From Sipunculus nudus (lineage: Eukaryota > Annelida > Sipuncula > Golfingiida > Sipunculidae), in contig CM049315.1 in the NCBI GenBank assembly GCA_026874595.1, positions 64,045,389 through 64,109,388 on the forward strand: a DNA stretch of 64,000 nucleotides, given 5' to 3'. This document shows, piece after piece, positions 48,743 to 62,170 of the stretch (its first letter is position 1; every line of letters starts with the position of its first letter). The translations under genes were made by a program, and so were the position numbers. The notes beneath the pieces were generated by a model, which had not been told where the DNA came from, did not search any database, and saw only the letters and a list, made by a program, of their open reading frames with translations.

Positions 48743-51700
48743 AAACATCGATCTCGCCGAAATCAGCTAGGTTTTTCCCTAATTCATGATCGTGTGTTGT
48801 GCAAAAATTGCAGATTTAAATTGCAAAAGAAGCAATTCAGAAACTTTATTAGGCCGTTGAGAATCAGATACAAACGTCTTTTACGCCGAAATTAGCTCGG
48901 TTTTTGCGTAATTCAAAATCGTCTATTGTGCAAAGATGACCGATTTAAACTGCTAAAGAAGCGTTTTAGAAGCTTCATCAGGCAATTAAGAAGTTAGAAA
49001 CGTCGTTTTTGCTAAAATCAGCTCGATTTTTTATCGTAATATAAGATGGTGTTTGTCCAAAGATGACCGATTTAAACTGCAAAAGAAGAGTTTAAGAAGC
49101 TTCAATAGGCCACTTCAAACCAGTTACAAAGATCTTTTTTGCCGAAATCGACTCGGTTTTGCGTTATAATAGATCATGATCCGTGCAAAAATGGTCAGTT
49201 TAAACTGCGAAAGAAGCGTTTCAGAAACTTCATTAGGCGACTTAAAACCCGTTACAATCGTCGTTTTCGTCGCAATCAGCTCGGTTTTCGCGTACTACAA
49301 GATCGTGTGTTGTGCAAAAATGTCCGTTCAAATTGCAAATGAAGCGTTTTAATAGCTTCATCAGGCCATTTAAAACAAGTTAAAACGTCGTTTTTGCCGA
49401 AATCAGCTCGGTTTTCGCTTTAAACAAGATCGTGTCTTGTGCAATGATCACCGATTTAAACTGTGAAAGAAGAAAGAAGCGTTTCAGAAGCTTCATCACG
49501 CCATTAAGAACCAGTTAGAAACGTCGTTTTTGCTGAAATCAGCTCGATTTTTTTTTGCGTAATGCAAGATCGTGTTTGTGCAAATATTGCAGATTTAAAT
49601 TGCAAATGAATCAATTCAGGAGCTTTATTAGGCCATTTAAAACCAGATACCAACGTCTTTTCCGCCGAAATCAGCTCGGTTTTTGCGTAATACAAGACCG
49701 TGTTTTTGTGCAAAGATGACCGATTTAAACTGCCAAGGAAGCCTTTTAGAAGCTTCATCAGGCCATCAAAAACCAGTTAGTAACGTCGTTTTTGCTGAAA
49801 TCAGCTCGATTTTTTGCGTAATACAAAATCGTGTGTTGTGCAAAGATGACCGATTTAAACTGCTAAAGAAGCGTTTTAGAAGCTTCATCAGGCCATTAAG
49901 AACCAGTTAGAAACGTCTTTTACGCCGAAATCAGCTCTTTTTTTCGTAATACATGATCGTGATTTGTGCAGAAACGGCTGATTTAAACTGCGATAGAAGC
50001 GTTTTAATAGCTTCATTAGGCCATTTAGAAATTGGTAAAAACGTCGCTCTTGCTGAAATCAGATCGGTTTTCGCGTAATACAACATCGTGTTGTGCAAAA
50101 TAGAAGATTAAAATTGCAAAAGAAGCAATTCAGAAGCTCCATTAGGCCATTTAGAACCGGATACAAACATCCATCTCGCCGAAATCAGCTAGGTTTTTGG
50201 CTAATTCAGGAACGTGTGTTGTGCAAAAATTACAGATTTCAATTGCAAAAGAAACAATTCAGAAGCTTCATTAAGCCGTTTAGAATCAGATACAAACGTC
50301 TTTTACGACGAAATCAGCTCGGTTTTTTCCTAATACAAGATCGTGATTTGTGCAGAAACGGCTAATATAAACTGCGATAGAAGCGTTTAAATAGCTTCAT
50401 TATGCCATTTAGAAATTGTTAAAAACGTCGCTTTTGCTGAAATCAGATCGGTTTTCGCTTAGTACAAGATCGTGTTGAGCAAAAGAGAAGATTAAAATTG
50501 CAAAAGAAGCAATTCAGAAGCTCCATTAGGCCATTTAGAACCGGGTACAAACATCGATCTCGCCGAAATCAGCTAGGTTTTTCCCTAATTCATGATCGTG
50601 TGTTGTGCAAAAATTGCAGATTTAAATTGCAAAAGAAGCAATTCAGAAACTTTATTAGGCCGTTGAGAATCAGATACAAACGTCTTTTACGCCGAAATTA
50701 GCTCGGTTTTTGCGTAATACAAGATCGTGTTTTGTGCAAAGATGACCGATTTAAACTGCGAAAGAAGCGTTTTAAAAGCTTCATCAGGCCATTAAGAACC
50801 AGTTAGCAACGTCGTTTTTGCTGAAATCAGTTCGGTTTTTTTTGCGTAATTCAAAATCGTCTATTGTGCAAAGATGACCGATTTAAACTGCTAAAGAAGC
50901 GTTTTAGAAGCTTCATCAGGCAATTAAGAAGTTAGAAACGTCGTTTTTGCTAAAATCAGCTCGATTTTTTAGCGTAATATAAGATGGTGTTTGTCCAAAG
51001 ATGACCGATTTAAACTGCAAAAGAAGAGTTTAAGAAGCTTCAATAGGCCACTTCAAACCAGTTACAAAGATCTTTTTTGCCGAAATCGACTCGGTTTTGC
51101 GTTATAATAGATCATGATCCGTGCAAAAATGGTCAGTTTAAACTGCGAAAGAAGCGTTTCAGAAACTTCATTAGGCGACTTAAAACCCGTTACAATCGTC
51201 GTTTTCGTCGCAATCAGCTCGGTTTTCGCGTACTACAAGATCGTGTGTTGTGCAAAAATGTCCGTTCAAATTGCAAATGAAGCGTTTTAATAGCTTCATC
51301 AGGCCATTTAAAACAAGTTACAAACGTCGTTTTTGCCGAAATCAGCTCGGTTTTCGCTTTAAACAAGATCGTGTCTTGTGCAATGATCACCGATTTAAAC
51401 TGTGAAAGAAGAAAGAAGCGTTTCAGAAGCTTCATCAGGCCATTAAGAACCAGTTAGAAACGTCGTTTTTGCTGAAATCAGCTCGATTTTTTTTTTGCGT
51501 AATGCAAGATCGTGTTTGTGCAAATATTGCAGATTTAAATTGCAAATGAATCAATTCAGGAGCTTTATTAGGCCATTTAAAACCAGATACCAACGTCTTT
51601 TCCGCCGAAATCAGCTCGGTTTTTGCGTAATACAAGACCGTGTTTTTGTGCAAAGATGACCGATTTAAACTGCCAAGGAAGCCTTTTAGAAGCTTCATCA

Positions 51701-52378
51701 GGCCATCAAAAACCAGTTAGTAACGTCGTTTTTGCTGAAATCAGCTCGATTTTTTGCGTAATACAAAATCGTGTGTTGTGCAAAGATGACCGATTTAAAC
51801 TGCTAAAGAAGCGTTTTAGAAGCTTCATCAGGCCATTAAGAACCAGTTAGAAACGTCTTTTACGCCGAAATCAGCTCTTTTTTTCGTAATACATGATCGT
51901 GATTTGTGCAGAAACGGCTGATTTAAACTGCGATAGAAGCGTTTTAATAGCTTCATTAGGCCATTTAGAAATTGGTAAAAACGTCGCTCTTGCTGAAATC
52001 AGATCGGTTTTCGCGTAATACAACATCGTGTTGTGCAAAATAGAAGATTAAAATTGCAAAAGAAGCAATTCAGAAGCTCCATTAGGCCATTTAGAACCGG
52101 ATACAAACATCCATCTCGCCGAAATCAGCTAGGTTTTTGGCTAATTCAGGAACGTGTGTTGTGCAAAAATTACAGATTTCAATTGCAAAAGAAGCAATTC
52201 AGAAGCTTCATTAGGAAGTTTAGAATCAGATACAAACGTCTTTTACGACGAAATCAGCTCCGTTTTTTCCTAATACAAGATCGTGATTTGTGCAGAAACG
52301 GCTAATATAAACTGCGATAGAAGCGTTTAAATAGCTTCATTAGGCCATTTAGAAATTGTTAAAAACGTCGCTCTTGCT
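48633..52378. repeat. P1-P2 pair, copy in super-repeat 2
   Basis: Corresponds to 37,566-41,312 shifted by about 11,067 bp, with the same internal 1,806-bp step and the same extra A monomer in the second half. The 7-bp slippage marker is present in both halves. Confidence 0.82.
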
Positions 52379-52438
52379 GAAATCAGATCGGTTTTCGCGT
52401 AGTACAAGATCGTGTCTTGTGCAATGATCACCGATTTA

Positions 52439-54640
52439 AACTACCAAGGAAGCCTTTTAGAAGCTTCATCAGGCCATTAAGAACCAGTTAGCAACGTCGT
52501 TTTTGCTGAAATCAGCTCGATTTTTTGCGTAATACAAAATCGTGTGTTGTGCAAAGATGACCGATTTAAACTGCTTAAGAAGCGTTTTAGAAGCTTCATC
52601 AGGCCATTGAGAACCAGTTAGAAACGTCTTTTACGCCGAAATCAGCTCGTTTTTTTCGTAAAACAAGATCGTGATTTGTGCAGAAACGGCTGATTTAAAC
52701 TGCGATAGAAGCGTTTTAATAGCTTCATTAGGCCATTTAGAAATTGGTAAAATCGTCGCTCTTGCTGAAATCAGATCGGTTTTTGCGTAATACAAGATCG
52801 TGTTTTGTGCAAAGATGACCGATTTAAACTGCAAAAGAAGCGTTTTAGAAGCTTCATCAGGCCACTAAGAACCAGTTAGAAACGTCTTTTACGCCGAAAT
52901 CAGCTCGTTTTTTTCGTAATACAAGATCGTGATTTGTGCAGAAACGGCTGATTTAAACTGCAATAGAAGCGTTTTAATAGCTTCATTAGGCCATTTAGAA
53001 ATTGGTAAAAACGTCGCTCTTGCTGAAATCAGATCGGTTTTCGCGTAATACAACATCGTGTTGTGCAAAATAGAAGATTAAAATTGCAAAAGAAGCAATT
53101 CAGAAGCTCCATTAGGCCATTTAGAACCGGGTACAAACATCGATCTCGCCGAAATCAGCTAGGTTTTTGCCTAATTCATGCTCGTGTGTTGTGCAAAAAT
53201 TGCACATTTAAATTGCAAAAGAAGCAATTCAGAAGCTTCATTGGGCCGTTTAGAACCAGATACAAACATCTTTTACGCCGAAATCAGCTCGGTTTTTGCG
53301 TAATACAAAATCGTGTGTTGTGCAAAGATGACCGATTTAAACTGGGAAAGAAGCGATTCAATAGCTTTATTAGTCGACTTAAAACCCGTTACAACCGTCG
53401 TTTTCGCTGAAATAAGCTCGGTTTTTGCGTAGTACAAGATCGTGTGTTGGGCAAATATCACCGATTTAAACTGCGAGAGAAGAGATTCAATAGCTTCATA
53501 AGGCGACTTATAACCCGTTATAACCGTCGTTTTCGCCGAAATAAGCTCGGTTTTTGCGTAGTACAAGATCGTGTGTTGGGCAAATATCACCGATTAAAAC
53601 TGCTAAATAAGCATTTTAGAAACTTCATCAGGCCATTAAGAACCAGTTAGAAACGGCGTTTTTGCTGAAATCAGCTCGATTTTTTTAGCGTAATATAAGA
53701 TCGTGTTTGTGCAAAAATGACCGATTTAAACTGCAAAAGAAGAGTTTAAGAAGCTTCAATAGGCCACTTCAAACCAGTTACAAAGATCTTTTTTGCCGAA
53801 ATCGACTCGGATTTTGCGTTATAATAGATCATGATTTGTGCAGAAATGGCCAGTTTAAACTGCGAAAGAAGCGTTTCAGAAACTTCATTAGGCGACTTAA
53901 AACCCGTTACAAAAGTCGTTTTCGCCGCAGTCAGCTCGGTTTTCGAGTACTACAAGATCGTGAGTTGTGCAAAAATGGCCGTTTAAATTGCAAATGAAGC
54001 GTTTTAATAGCTTCATCAGGCCATTTAAAACAAGTTACAAACGTCGTTTTTGCCGAAATCAGCAAGGTTTTCGCTTAATACAAGATCGCAGATTTAAATT
54101 GCAAAAGAATCAATTCAGGAGCTTTATTAGGCCATTTAGAACCAGATACCAATGTCTTTTTCGCCGAAATCAGATCGGTTTTTGCGTAATACAAGACCGT
54201 GTTTTGTGCAAAGATGACCGATTTCAACTGCCAAGGAAGCCTTTTAGAAGCTTCATCAGGCCATTAAGAACCAGTTAGCAACGTCGTTTTTGCTGAAATC
54301 AGCTCGATTTTTTGCGTAATACAAAATCGTGTGTTGTGCAAAGATGACCGATTTAAACTGCAAAAGAAGAGTTTAAGAAGCTTCAATAGGCCACTTGAAA
54401 CCAGTTACAAAGATCTTTTTTGCCGAAATCGACTCGGTTTTTGCGTTATAATAGATCATGATCAGTGCAAAAATGGTCAGTTTAAACTGCGAAAGAAGCG
54501 TTTCAGAAACTTCATTAGGCGACTTAAAACCCGTTACAATCGTCGTTTTCGTCGCAATCAGCTCGGTTTTCGCGTACTACAAGATCGTGTGTTGTGCAAA
54601 AATGGCCGTTCAAATTGCAAATGAAGCGTTTTAATAGCTT
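52439..54640. repeat. A-A-B-A-B-C-D-I-I'-K-F-G-H-E-A-F-G block, copy 3
   Basis: Shifted 11,066 bp from copy 2, with the same actaccaagg entry switch and the same 111-bp monomer near 54,084. Confidence 0.82.
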
Positions 54641-57600
54641 CATCAGGCCATTTAAAACAAGTTACAAACGTCGTTTTTGCCGAAATCAGCTCGGTTTTCG
54701 CTTTAAACAAGATCGTGTCTTGTGCAATGATCACCGATTTAAACTGTGAAAGAAGCGTTTTAGAAGCTTCATCAGGCCATTAAGAACCAGTTAGAAACGT
54801 CGTTTTTGCTGAAATCAGCTCGATTTTTTTTGCGTAATGCAAGATCGTGTTTGTGCAAATATTGCAGATTTAAATTGCAAAAGAATCAATTCAGGAGCTT
54901 TATTAGGCCTTTAAAACCAGATACCAACGTCTTTTCCGCCGAAATCAGCTCGGTTTTTGCGTAATACAAGACCGTGTTTTGTGCAAAGATGACCGATTTA
55001 AACTGCCAAGGAAGCCTTTTAGAAGCTTCATCAGGCCATCAAAAACCAGTTAGTAACGTCGTTTTTGCTGAAATCAGCTCGATTTTTTGCGTAATACAAA
55101 ATCGTGTGTTGTGCAAAGATGACCGATTTAAACTGCTAAAGAAGCGTTTTAGAAGCTTCATCAGGCCATTAAGAACCAGTTAGAAACGTCTTTTACGCCG
55201 AAATCAGCTCTTTTTTCGTTATACATGATCGTGATTTGTGCACAAACGGCTGATTTAAACTGCGATAGAAGCGTTTTAATAGCTTCATTAGGCCATTTAG
55301 AAATTGGTAAAAACGTCGCTCTTGCTGAAATCAGATCGGTTTTCGCGTAATACAACATCGTGTTGTGCAAAATAGAAGATTAAAATTGCAAAAGAAGCAA
55401 TTCAGAAGCTCCATTAGGCCATTTAGAACCGGATACAAACATCCATCTCGCCGAAATCAGCTAGGTTTTTGGCTAATTCAGGAACGTGTGTTGTGCAAAA
55501 ATTACAGATTTCAATTGCAAAAGAAGCAATTCAGAAGCTTCATTAGGCCGTTTAGAATCAGATACAAACGTCTTTTACGACGAAATCAGCTCGGTTTTTT
55601 CCTAATACAAGATCGTGATTTGTGCAGACACGGCTAATATAAACTGCAATAGAAGCGTTTAAATAGCTTCATTAGGCCATTTAGAAATTGTTAAAAACGT
55701 CGCTCTTGGTGAAATCAGATCGGTTTTCGCGTAGTACAAGATCGTGTCTTGTGCAATGATCACCGATTTAAACTGCGAAAGAAGCCTTTTAGAAGCTTCA
55801 TCAGGCCATTAAGAACCCGTTAGAAACGTCGTTTTTGCTGAAATCAGCTCGATTTTTTTGCGTAATGCAAGATCGTGTTTGTGCAAATATTGCAGATTTA
55901 AATTGTAAAAGAATCAATTCAGGAGCTTTATTAGACCATTTAGATCCAGATACCAACGTCTTTTTCGCCGAAATCAGCTCGTTTTTGCGTAATACAAGAC
56001 CGTGTTTTGTGCAAAGATGACCGATTTAAACTGCCAAGGAAGCCTTTTAGAAGCTTCATCAGGCCATTAAGAACCAGTTAGCAACGTCGTTTTTGCTGAA
56101 ATCAGCTCGATTTTTTGCGTAATACAAAATCGTGTGTTGTGCAAAGATGACCGATTTAAACTGCTTAAGAAGCGTTTTAGAAGCTTCATCAGGCCATTGA
56201 GAACCAGTTAGAAACGTCTTTTACGCCGAAATCAGCTCGTTTTTTTCGTAATACAAGATCGTGATTTGTGCAGAAACGGCTGATTTAAACTGCGATAGAA
56301 GCGTTTTAATAGCTTCATTAGGCCATTTAGAAATTGGTAAAATCGTCGCTCTTGCTGAAATCAGATCGGTTTTTGCGTAATACAACATCGTGTTGTGCAA
56401 AATAGAAGATTAAAATTGCAAAAGAAGCAATTCAGAAGCTCCATTAGGCCATTTAGAACCGGGTACAAACATCGATCTCGCCGAAATCAGCTAGGTTTTT
56501 GCCTAATTCATGATCGTGTGTTGTGCAAAAATTACAGATTTAAATTGCAAAATAAGCAATTCAGAAGCTCCATTAGGCCATTTAGAACCGGGTACAAACA
56601 TCGATCTCGCCGAAATCAGCTAGGTTTTTGCCTAATTCATGATCGTGTGTTGTGCAAAAATTGCAGATTTAAATTGCAAAAGAAGCAATTCAGAAGCTTT
56701 ATTAGGCCGTTTAGAACCAGATACAAACATCTTTTACGCCGAAATCAGCTCGGTTTTTGCGTAATACAAAATCGTGTGTTGTGCAAAGATGACCGATTTA
56801 AACTGGGAAAGAAGCGATTCAATAGCTTTATTAGTCGACTTAAAACCCGTTACAACCGTCGTTTTCGCTGAAATAAGCTCGGTTTTTGCGTAGTACAAGA
56901 TCGTGTGTTGGGCAAATATCACCGATTTAAACTGCGAGAGAAGAGATTCAATAGCTTCATAAGGCGACTTATAACCCGTTACAACCGTCGTTTTCGCCGA
57001 AATAAGCTCGGTTTTTTCGTAGTACAAGATCGTGTGTTGGGCAAATATCACCGATTAAAACTGCTAAATAAGCATTTTAGAAACTTCATCAGGCCATTAA
57101 GAACCAGTTAGAAACGGCGTTTTTGCTGAAATCAGCTCGATTTTTTTAGCGTCATATAAGATCGTGTTTGTGCAAAAATGACCGATTTAAACTGCAAAAG
57201 AAGAGTTTAAGAAGCTTCAATAGGCCACTTAAAACCAGTTACAAAGATCTTTTTTGCCGAAATCGACTCGGTTTTTGCGTTATAATAGATCATGATCCGT
57301 GCAAAAATGGTCAGTTTAAACTGCGAAAGAAGCGTTTCAGAAACTTCTTTAGGCGACTTAAAACCCGTTACAATCGTCGTTTTCGTCGCAATCAGCTCGA
57401 TTTTTTTGCGTAATGCAAGATCGTGTTTGTGCAAATATTGCAGATTTAAATTGTAAAAGAATCAATTCAGGAGCTTTATTAGACCATTTAGATCCAGATA
57501 CCAACGTCTTTTTCGCCGAAATCAGCTCGTTTTTGCGTAATACAAGACCGTGTTTTGTGCAAAGATGACCGATTTAATCTGCCAAGGAAGCCTTTTAGAA

Positions 57601-58121
57601 GCTTCATCAAGCCATTAAGAACCAGTTAGCAACGTCGCTCTTGCTGAAATCAGATCGATTTTTTGCGTAATACAAAATCGTGTGTTGTGCAAAGATGACC
57701 GATTTAAACTGCTTAAGAAGCGTTTTAGAAGCTTCATCAGGCCATTGAGAACCAGTTAGAAACGTCTTTTACGCCGAAATCAGCTCGTTTTTTTCGTAAT
57801 ACAAGATCGTGATTTGTGCAGAAACGGCTGATTTAAACTGCGATAGAAGCGTTTTAATAGCTTCATTAGGCCATTTAGAAATTGGTAAAATCGTCGCTCT
57901 TGCTGAAATCAGATCGGTTTTTGCGTAATACAAGATCGTGTTTTGTGCAAAGATGACCGATTTAAACTGCTAAAGAAGCGTTTTAGAAGCTTCATCAGGC
58001 CACTAAGAACCAGTTAGAAACGTCTTTTACGCCGAAATCAGCTCGTTTTTTTCGTAATACAAGATCGTGATTTGTGCAGAAACGGCTGATTTAAACTGCA
58101 ATAGAAGCGTTTTAATAGCTT
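54641..58121. repeat. 27-mer HOR, copy V1 (3,481 bp)
   Basis: Same order as V0. It ends at a crossover in gaagcgttttaatagcttcat (58,103-58,123), where a B-type left half (ctgcaatagaag) continues as H (catcaggccatttaaaac). That junction links the next copy exactly 3,481 bp downstream. Confidence 0.88.
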
Positions 58122-61100
58122 CATCAGGCCATTTAAAACAAGTTACAAACGTCGTTTTTGCCGAAATCAGCTCGGTTTTCGCTTTAAACAAGATCGTGTC
58201 TTGTGCAATGATCACCGATTTAAACTGTGAAAGAAGCGTTTTAGAAGCTTCATCAGGCCATTAAGAACCAGTTAGAAACGTCGTTATTGCTGAAATCAGT
58301 TCGATTTTTTTTGCGTAATGCAAGATCGTGTTTGTGCAAATATTGCAGATTTAAATTGCAAAAGAATCAATTCAGGAGCTTTATTAGGCCTTTAAAACCA
58401 GATACCAACGTCTTTTCCGCCGAAATCAGCTCGGTTTTTGCGTAATACAAGACCGTGTTTTGTGCAAAGATGACCGATTTAAACTGCCAAGGAAGCCTTT
58501 TAGAAGCTTCATCAGGCCATCAAAAACCTGTTAGTAACGTCGTTTTTGCTGAAATCAGCTCGATTTTTTGCGTAATACAAAATCGTGTGTTGTGCAAAGA
58601 TGACCGATTTAAACTGCTAAAGAAGCGTTTTAGAAGCTTCATCAGGCCATTAAGAACCAGTTAGAAACGTCTTTTACGCCGAAATCAGCTCTTTTTTCGT
58701 TATACATGATCGTGATTTGTGCACAAACGGCTGATTTAAACTGCGATAGAAGCGTTTTAATAGCTTCATTAGGCCATTTAGAAATTGGTAAAAACGTCGC
58801 TCTTGCTGAAATCAGATCGGTTTTCGCGTAATACAACATCGTGTTGTGCAAAATAGAAGATTAAAATTGCAAAAGAAGCAATTCAGAAGCTCCATTAGGC
58901 CATTTAGAACCGGATACAAACATCCATCTCGCCGAAATCAGCTAGGTTTTTGGCTAATTCAGGAACGTGTGTTGTGCAAAAATTACAGATTTCAATTGCA
59001 AAAGAAGCAATTCAGAAGCTTCATTAGGCCGTTTAGAATCAGATACAAACGTCTTTTACGACGAAATCAGCTCGGTTTTTTCCTAATACAAGATCGTGAT
59101 TTGTGCAGACACGGCTAATATAAACTGCGATAGAAGCGTTTAAATAGCTTCATTAGGCCATTTAGAAATTGTTAAAAACGTCGCTCTTGGTGAAATCAGA
59201 TCGGTTTTCGCGTAGTACAAGATCGTGTCTTGTGCAATGATCACCGATTTAAACTGCGAAAGAAGCCTTTTAGAAGCTTCATCAGGCCATTAAGAACCCG
59301 TTAGAAACGACGTTTTTGCTGAAATCAGCTCGATTTTTTTGCGTAATGCAAGATCGTGTTTGTGCAAATATTGCAGATTTAAATTGTAAAAGAATCAATT
59401 CAGGAGCTTTATTAGACCATTTAGATCCAGATACCAACGTCTTTTTCGCCGAAATCAGCTCGTTTTTGCGTAATACAAGACCGTGTTTTGTGCAAAGATG
59501 ACCGATTTAAACTGCCAAGGAAGCCTTTTAGAAGCTTCATCAGGCCATTAAGAACCAGTTAGCAACGTCGTTTTTGCTGAAATCAGCTCGATTTTTTGCG
59601 TAATACAAAATCGTGTGTTGTGCAAAGATGACCGATTTAAACTGCTTAAGAAGCGTTTTAGAAGCTTCATCAGGCCATTGAGAACCAGTTAGAAACGTCT
59701 TTTACGCCGAAATCAGCTCGTTTTTTTCGTAATACAAGATCGTAATTTGTGCAGAAACGGCTGATTTAAACTGCGATAGAAGCGTTTTAATAGCTTCATT
59801 AGGCCATTTAGAAATTGGTAAAATCGTCGCTCTTGCTGAAATCAGATCGGTTTTTGCGTAATACAACATCGTGTTGTGCAAAATAGAAGATTAAAATTGC
59901 AAAAGAAGCAATTCAGAAGCTCCATTAGGCCATTTAGAACCGGGTACAAACATCGATCTCGCCGAAATCAGATAGGTTTTTGCCTAATTCAGGAACGTGT
60001 GTTGTGCAAAAATTACAGATTTAAATTGCAAAATAAGCAATACAGAAGCTCCATTAGGCCATTTAGAACCGGGTACAAACATCGATCTCGCCGAAATCAG
60101 CTAGGTTTTTGCCTAATTCATGATCGTGTGTTGTGCAAAAATTGCAGATTTAAATTGCAAAAGAAGCAATTCAGAAGCTTCATTAGGCCGTTTAGAACCA
60201 GATACAAACATCTTTTACGCCGAAATCAGCTCGGTTTTTGCGTAATACAAAATCGTGTGTTGTGCAAAGATGACCGATTTAAACTGGGAAAGAAGCGATT
60301 CAATAGCTTTATTAGTCGACTTAAAACCCGTTACAACCGTCGTTTTCGCTGAAATAAGCTCGGTTTTTGCGTAGTACAAGATCGTGTGTTGGGCAAATAT
60401 CACCGATTTAAACTGCGAGAGAAGAGATTCAATAGCTTCATAAGGCGACTTATAACCCGTTACAACCGTCGTTTTCGCCGAAATAAGCTCGGTTTTTGCG
60501 TAGTACAAGATCGTGTGTTGGGCAAATATCACCGATTAAAACTGCTAAATAAGCATTTTAGAAACTTCATCAGGCCATTAAGAACCAGTTAGAAACGGCG
60601 TTTTTGCTGAAATCAGCTCGATTTTTTTAGCGTCATATAAGATCGTGTTTGTGCAAAAATGACCGATTTAAACTGCAAAAGAAGAGTTTAAGAAGCTTCA
60701 ATAGGCCACTTAAAACCAGTTACAAAGATCTTTTTTGCCGAAATCGACTCGGTTTTTGCGTTATAATAGATCATGATCCGTGCAAAAATGGTCAGTTTAA
60801 ACTGCGAAAGAAGCGTTTCAGAAACTTCTTTAGGCGACTTAAAACCCGTTACAATCGTCGTTTTCGTCGCAATCAGCTCGATTTTTTTGCGTAATGCAAG
60901 ATCGTGTTTGTGCAAATATTGCAGATTTAAATTGTAAAAGAATCAATTCAGGAGCTTTATTAGACCATTTAGATCCAGATACCAACGTCTTTTTCGCCGA
61001 AATCAGCTCGTTTTTGCGTAATACAAGACCGTGTTTTGTGCAAAGATGACCGATTTAAACTGCCAAGGAAGCCTTTTAGAAGCTTCATCAAGCCATTAAG

Positions 61101-61602
61101 AACCAGTTAGCAACGTCGCTCTTGCTGAAATCAGATCGATTTTTTGCGTAATACAAAATCGTGTGTTGTGCAAAGATGACCGATTTAAACTGCTTAAGAA
61201 GCGTTTTAGAAGCTTCATCAGGCCATTGAGAACCAGTTAGAAACGTCTTTTACGCCGAAATCAGCTCGTTTTTTTCGTAATACAAGATCGTGATTTTTGC
61301 AGAAACGGCTGATTTAAACTGCGATAGAAGCGTTTTAATAGCTTCATTAGGCCATTTAGAAATTGGTAAAATCGTCGCTCTTGCTGAAATCAGATCGGTT
61401 TTTGCGTAATACAAGATCGTGTTTTGTGCAAAGATGACCGATTTAAACTGCTAAAGAAGCGTTTTAGAAGCTTCATCAGGCCACTAAGAACCAGTTAGAA
61501 ATGTCTTTTACGCCGAAATCAGCTCGTTTTTTTCGTAATACAAGATCGTGATTTGTGCAGAAACGGCTGATTTAAACTGCAATAGAAGCGTTTTAATAGC
61601 TT
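58122..61602. repeat. 27-mer HOR, copy V2 (3,481 bp)
   Basis: Exact-length repeat of V1 with the same right-hand B/H junction at about 61,584-61,604. Differences from V1 include acgtcgttattgctg near 58,282 and the C-C pair variant (gataggtttttgcc, aatacagaag), in which it resembles V0 more than V1. Confidence 0.88.
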
Positions 61603-62170
61603 CATCAGGCCATTTAAAACAAGTTACAAACGTCGTTTTTGCCGAAATCAGCTCGGTTTTCGCTTTAAACAAGATCGTGTCTTGTGCAATGATCACCGAT
61701 TTAAACTGTGAAAGAAGCGTTTTAGAAGCTTCATCAGGCCATTAAGAACCAGTTAGAAACGTCGTTTTTGCTGAAATCAGCTCGATTTTTTTTGCGTAAT
61801 GCAAGATCGTGTTTGTGCAAATATTGCAGATTTAAATTGCAAAAGAATCAATTCAGGAGCTTTATTAGGCCTTTAAAACCAGATACCAACGTCTTTTCCG
61901 CCGAAATCAGCTCGGTTTTTGCGTAATACAAGACCGTGTTTTGTGCAAAGATGACCGATTTAAACTGCCAAGGAAGCCTTTTAGAAGCTTCATCAGGCCA
62001 TCAAAAACCAGTTAGTAACGTCGTTTTTGCTGAAATCAGCTCGATTTTTTGCGTAATACAAAATCGTGTGTTGTGCAAAGATGACCGATTTAAACTGCTA
62101 AAGAAGCGTTTTAGAAGCTTCATCAGGCCATTAAGAACCAGTTAGAAACGTCTTTTACGCCGAAATCAGC
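61603..62170. repeat. 27-mer HOR, partial copy V3
   Basis: Follows V2 for four to five monomers (H-A-E-A3-A), then switches where V2 has gctcttttttcgttatac and this copy has gctctttgtttcgtaatac, the form otherwise seen at 9 and 14.6 kb in the 35-mer units. Confidence 0.82.

Larger units (their letters stand above)
47975..58105. repeat. 11.07-kb super-repeat, copy 2
   Basis: Second copy of the 36,908-47,039 series, with P1, P2, the I-I'-K block and the 27-mer in the same order. Private changes are scattered, such as atcagtgcaaaa near 54,472 and tcatcacgcc near 49,494. The right end passes into the tandem 27-mers. Confidence 0.85.
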
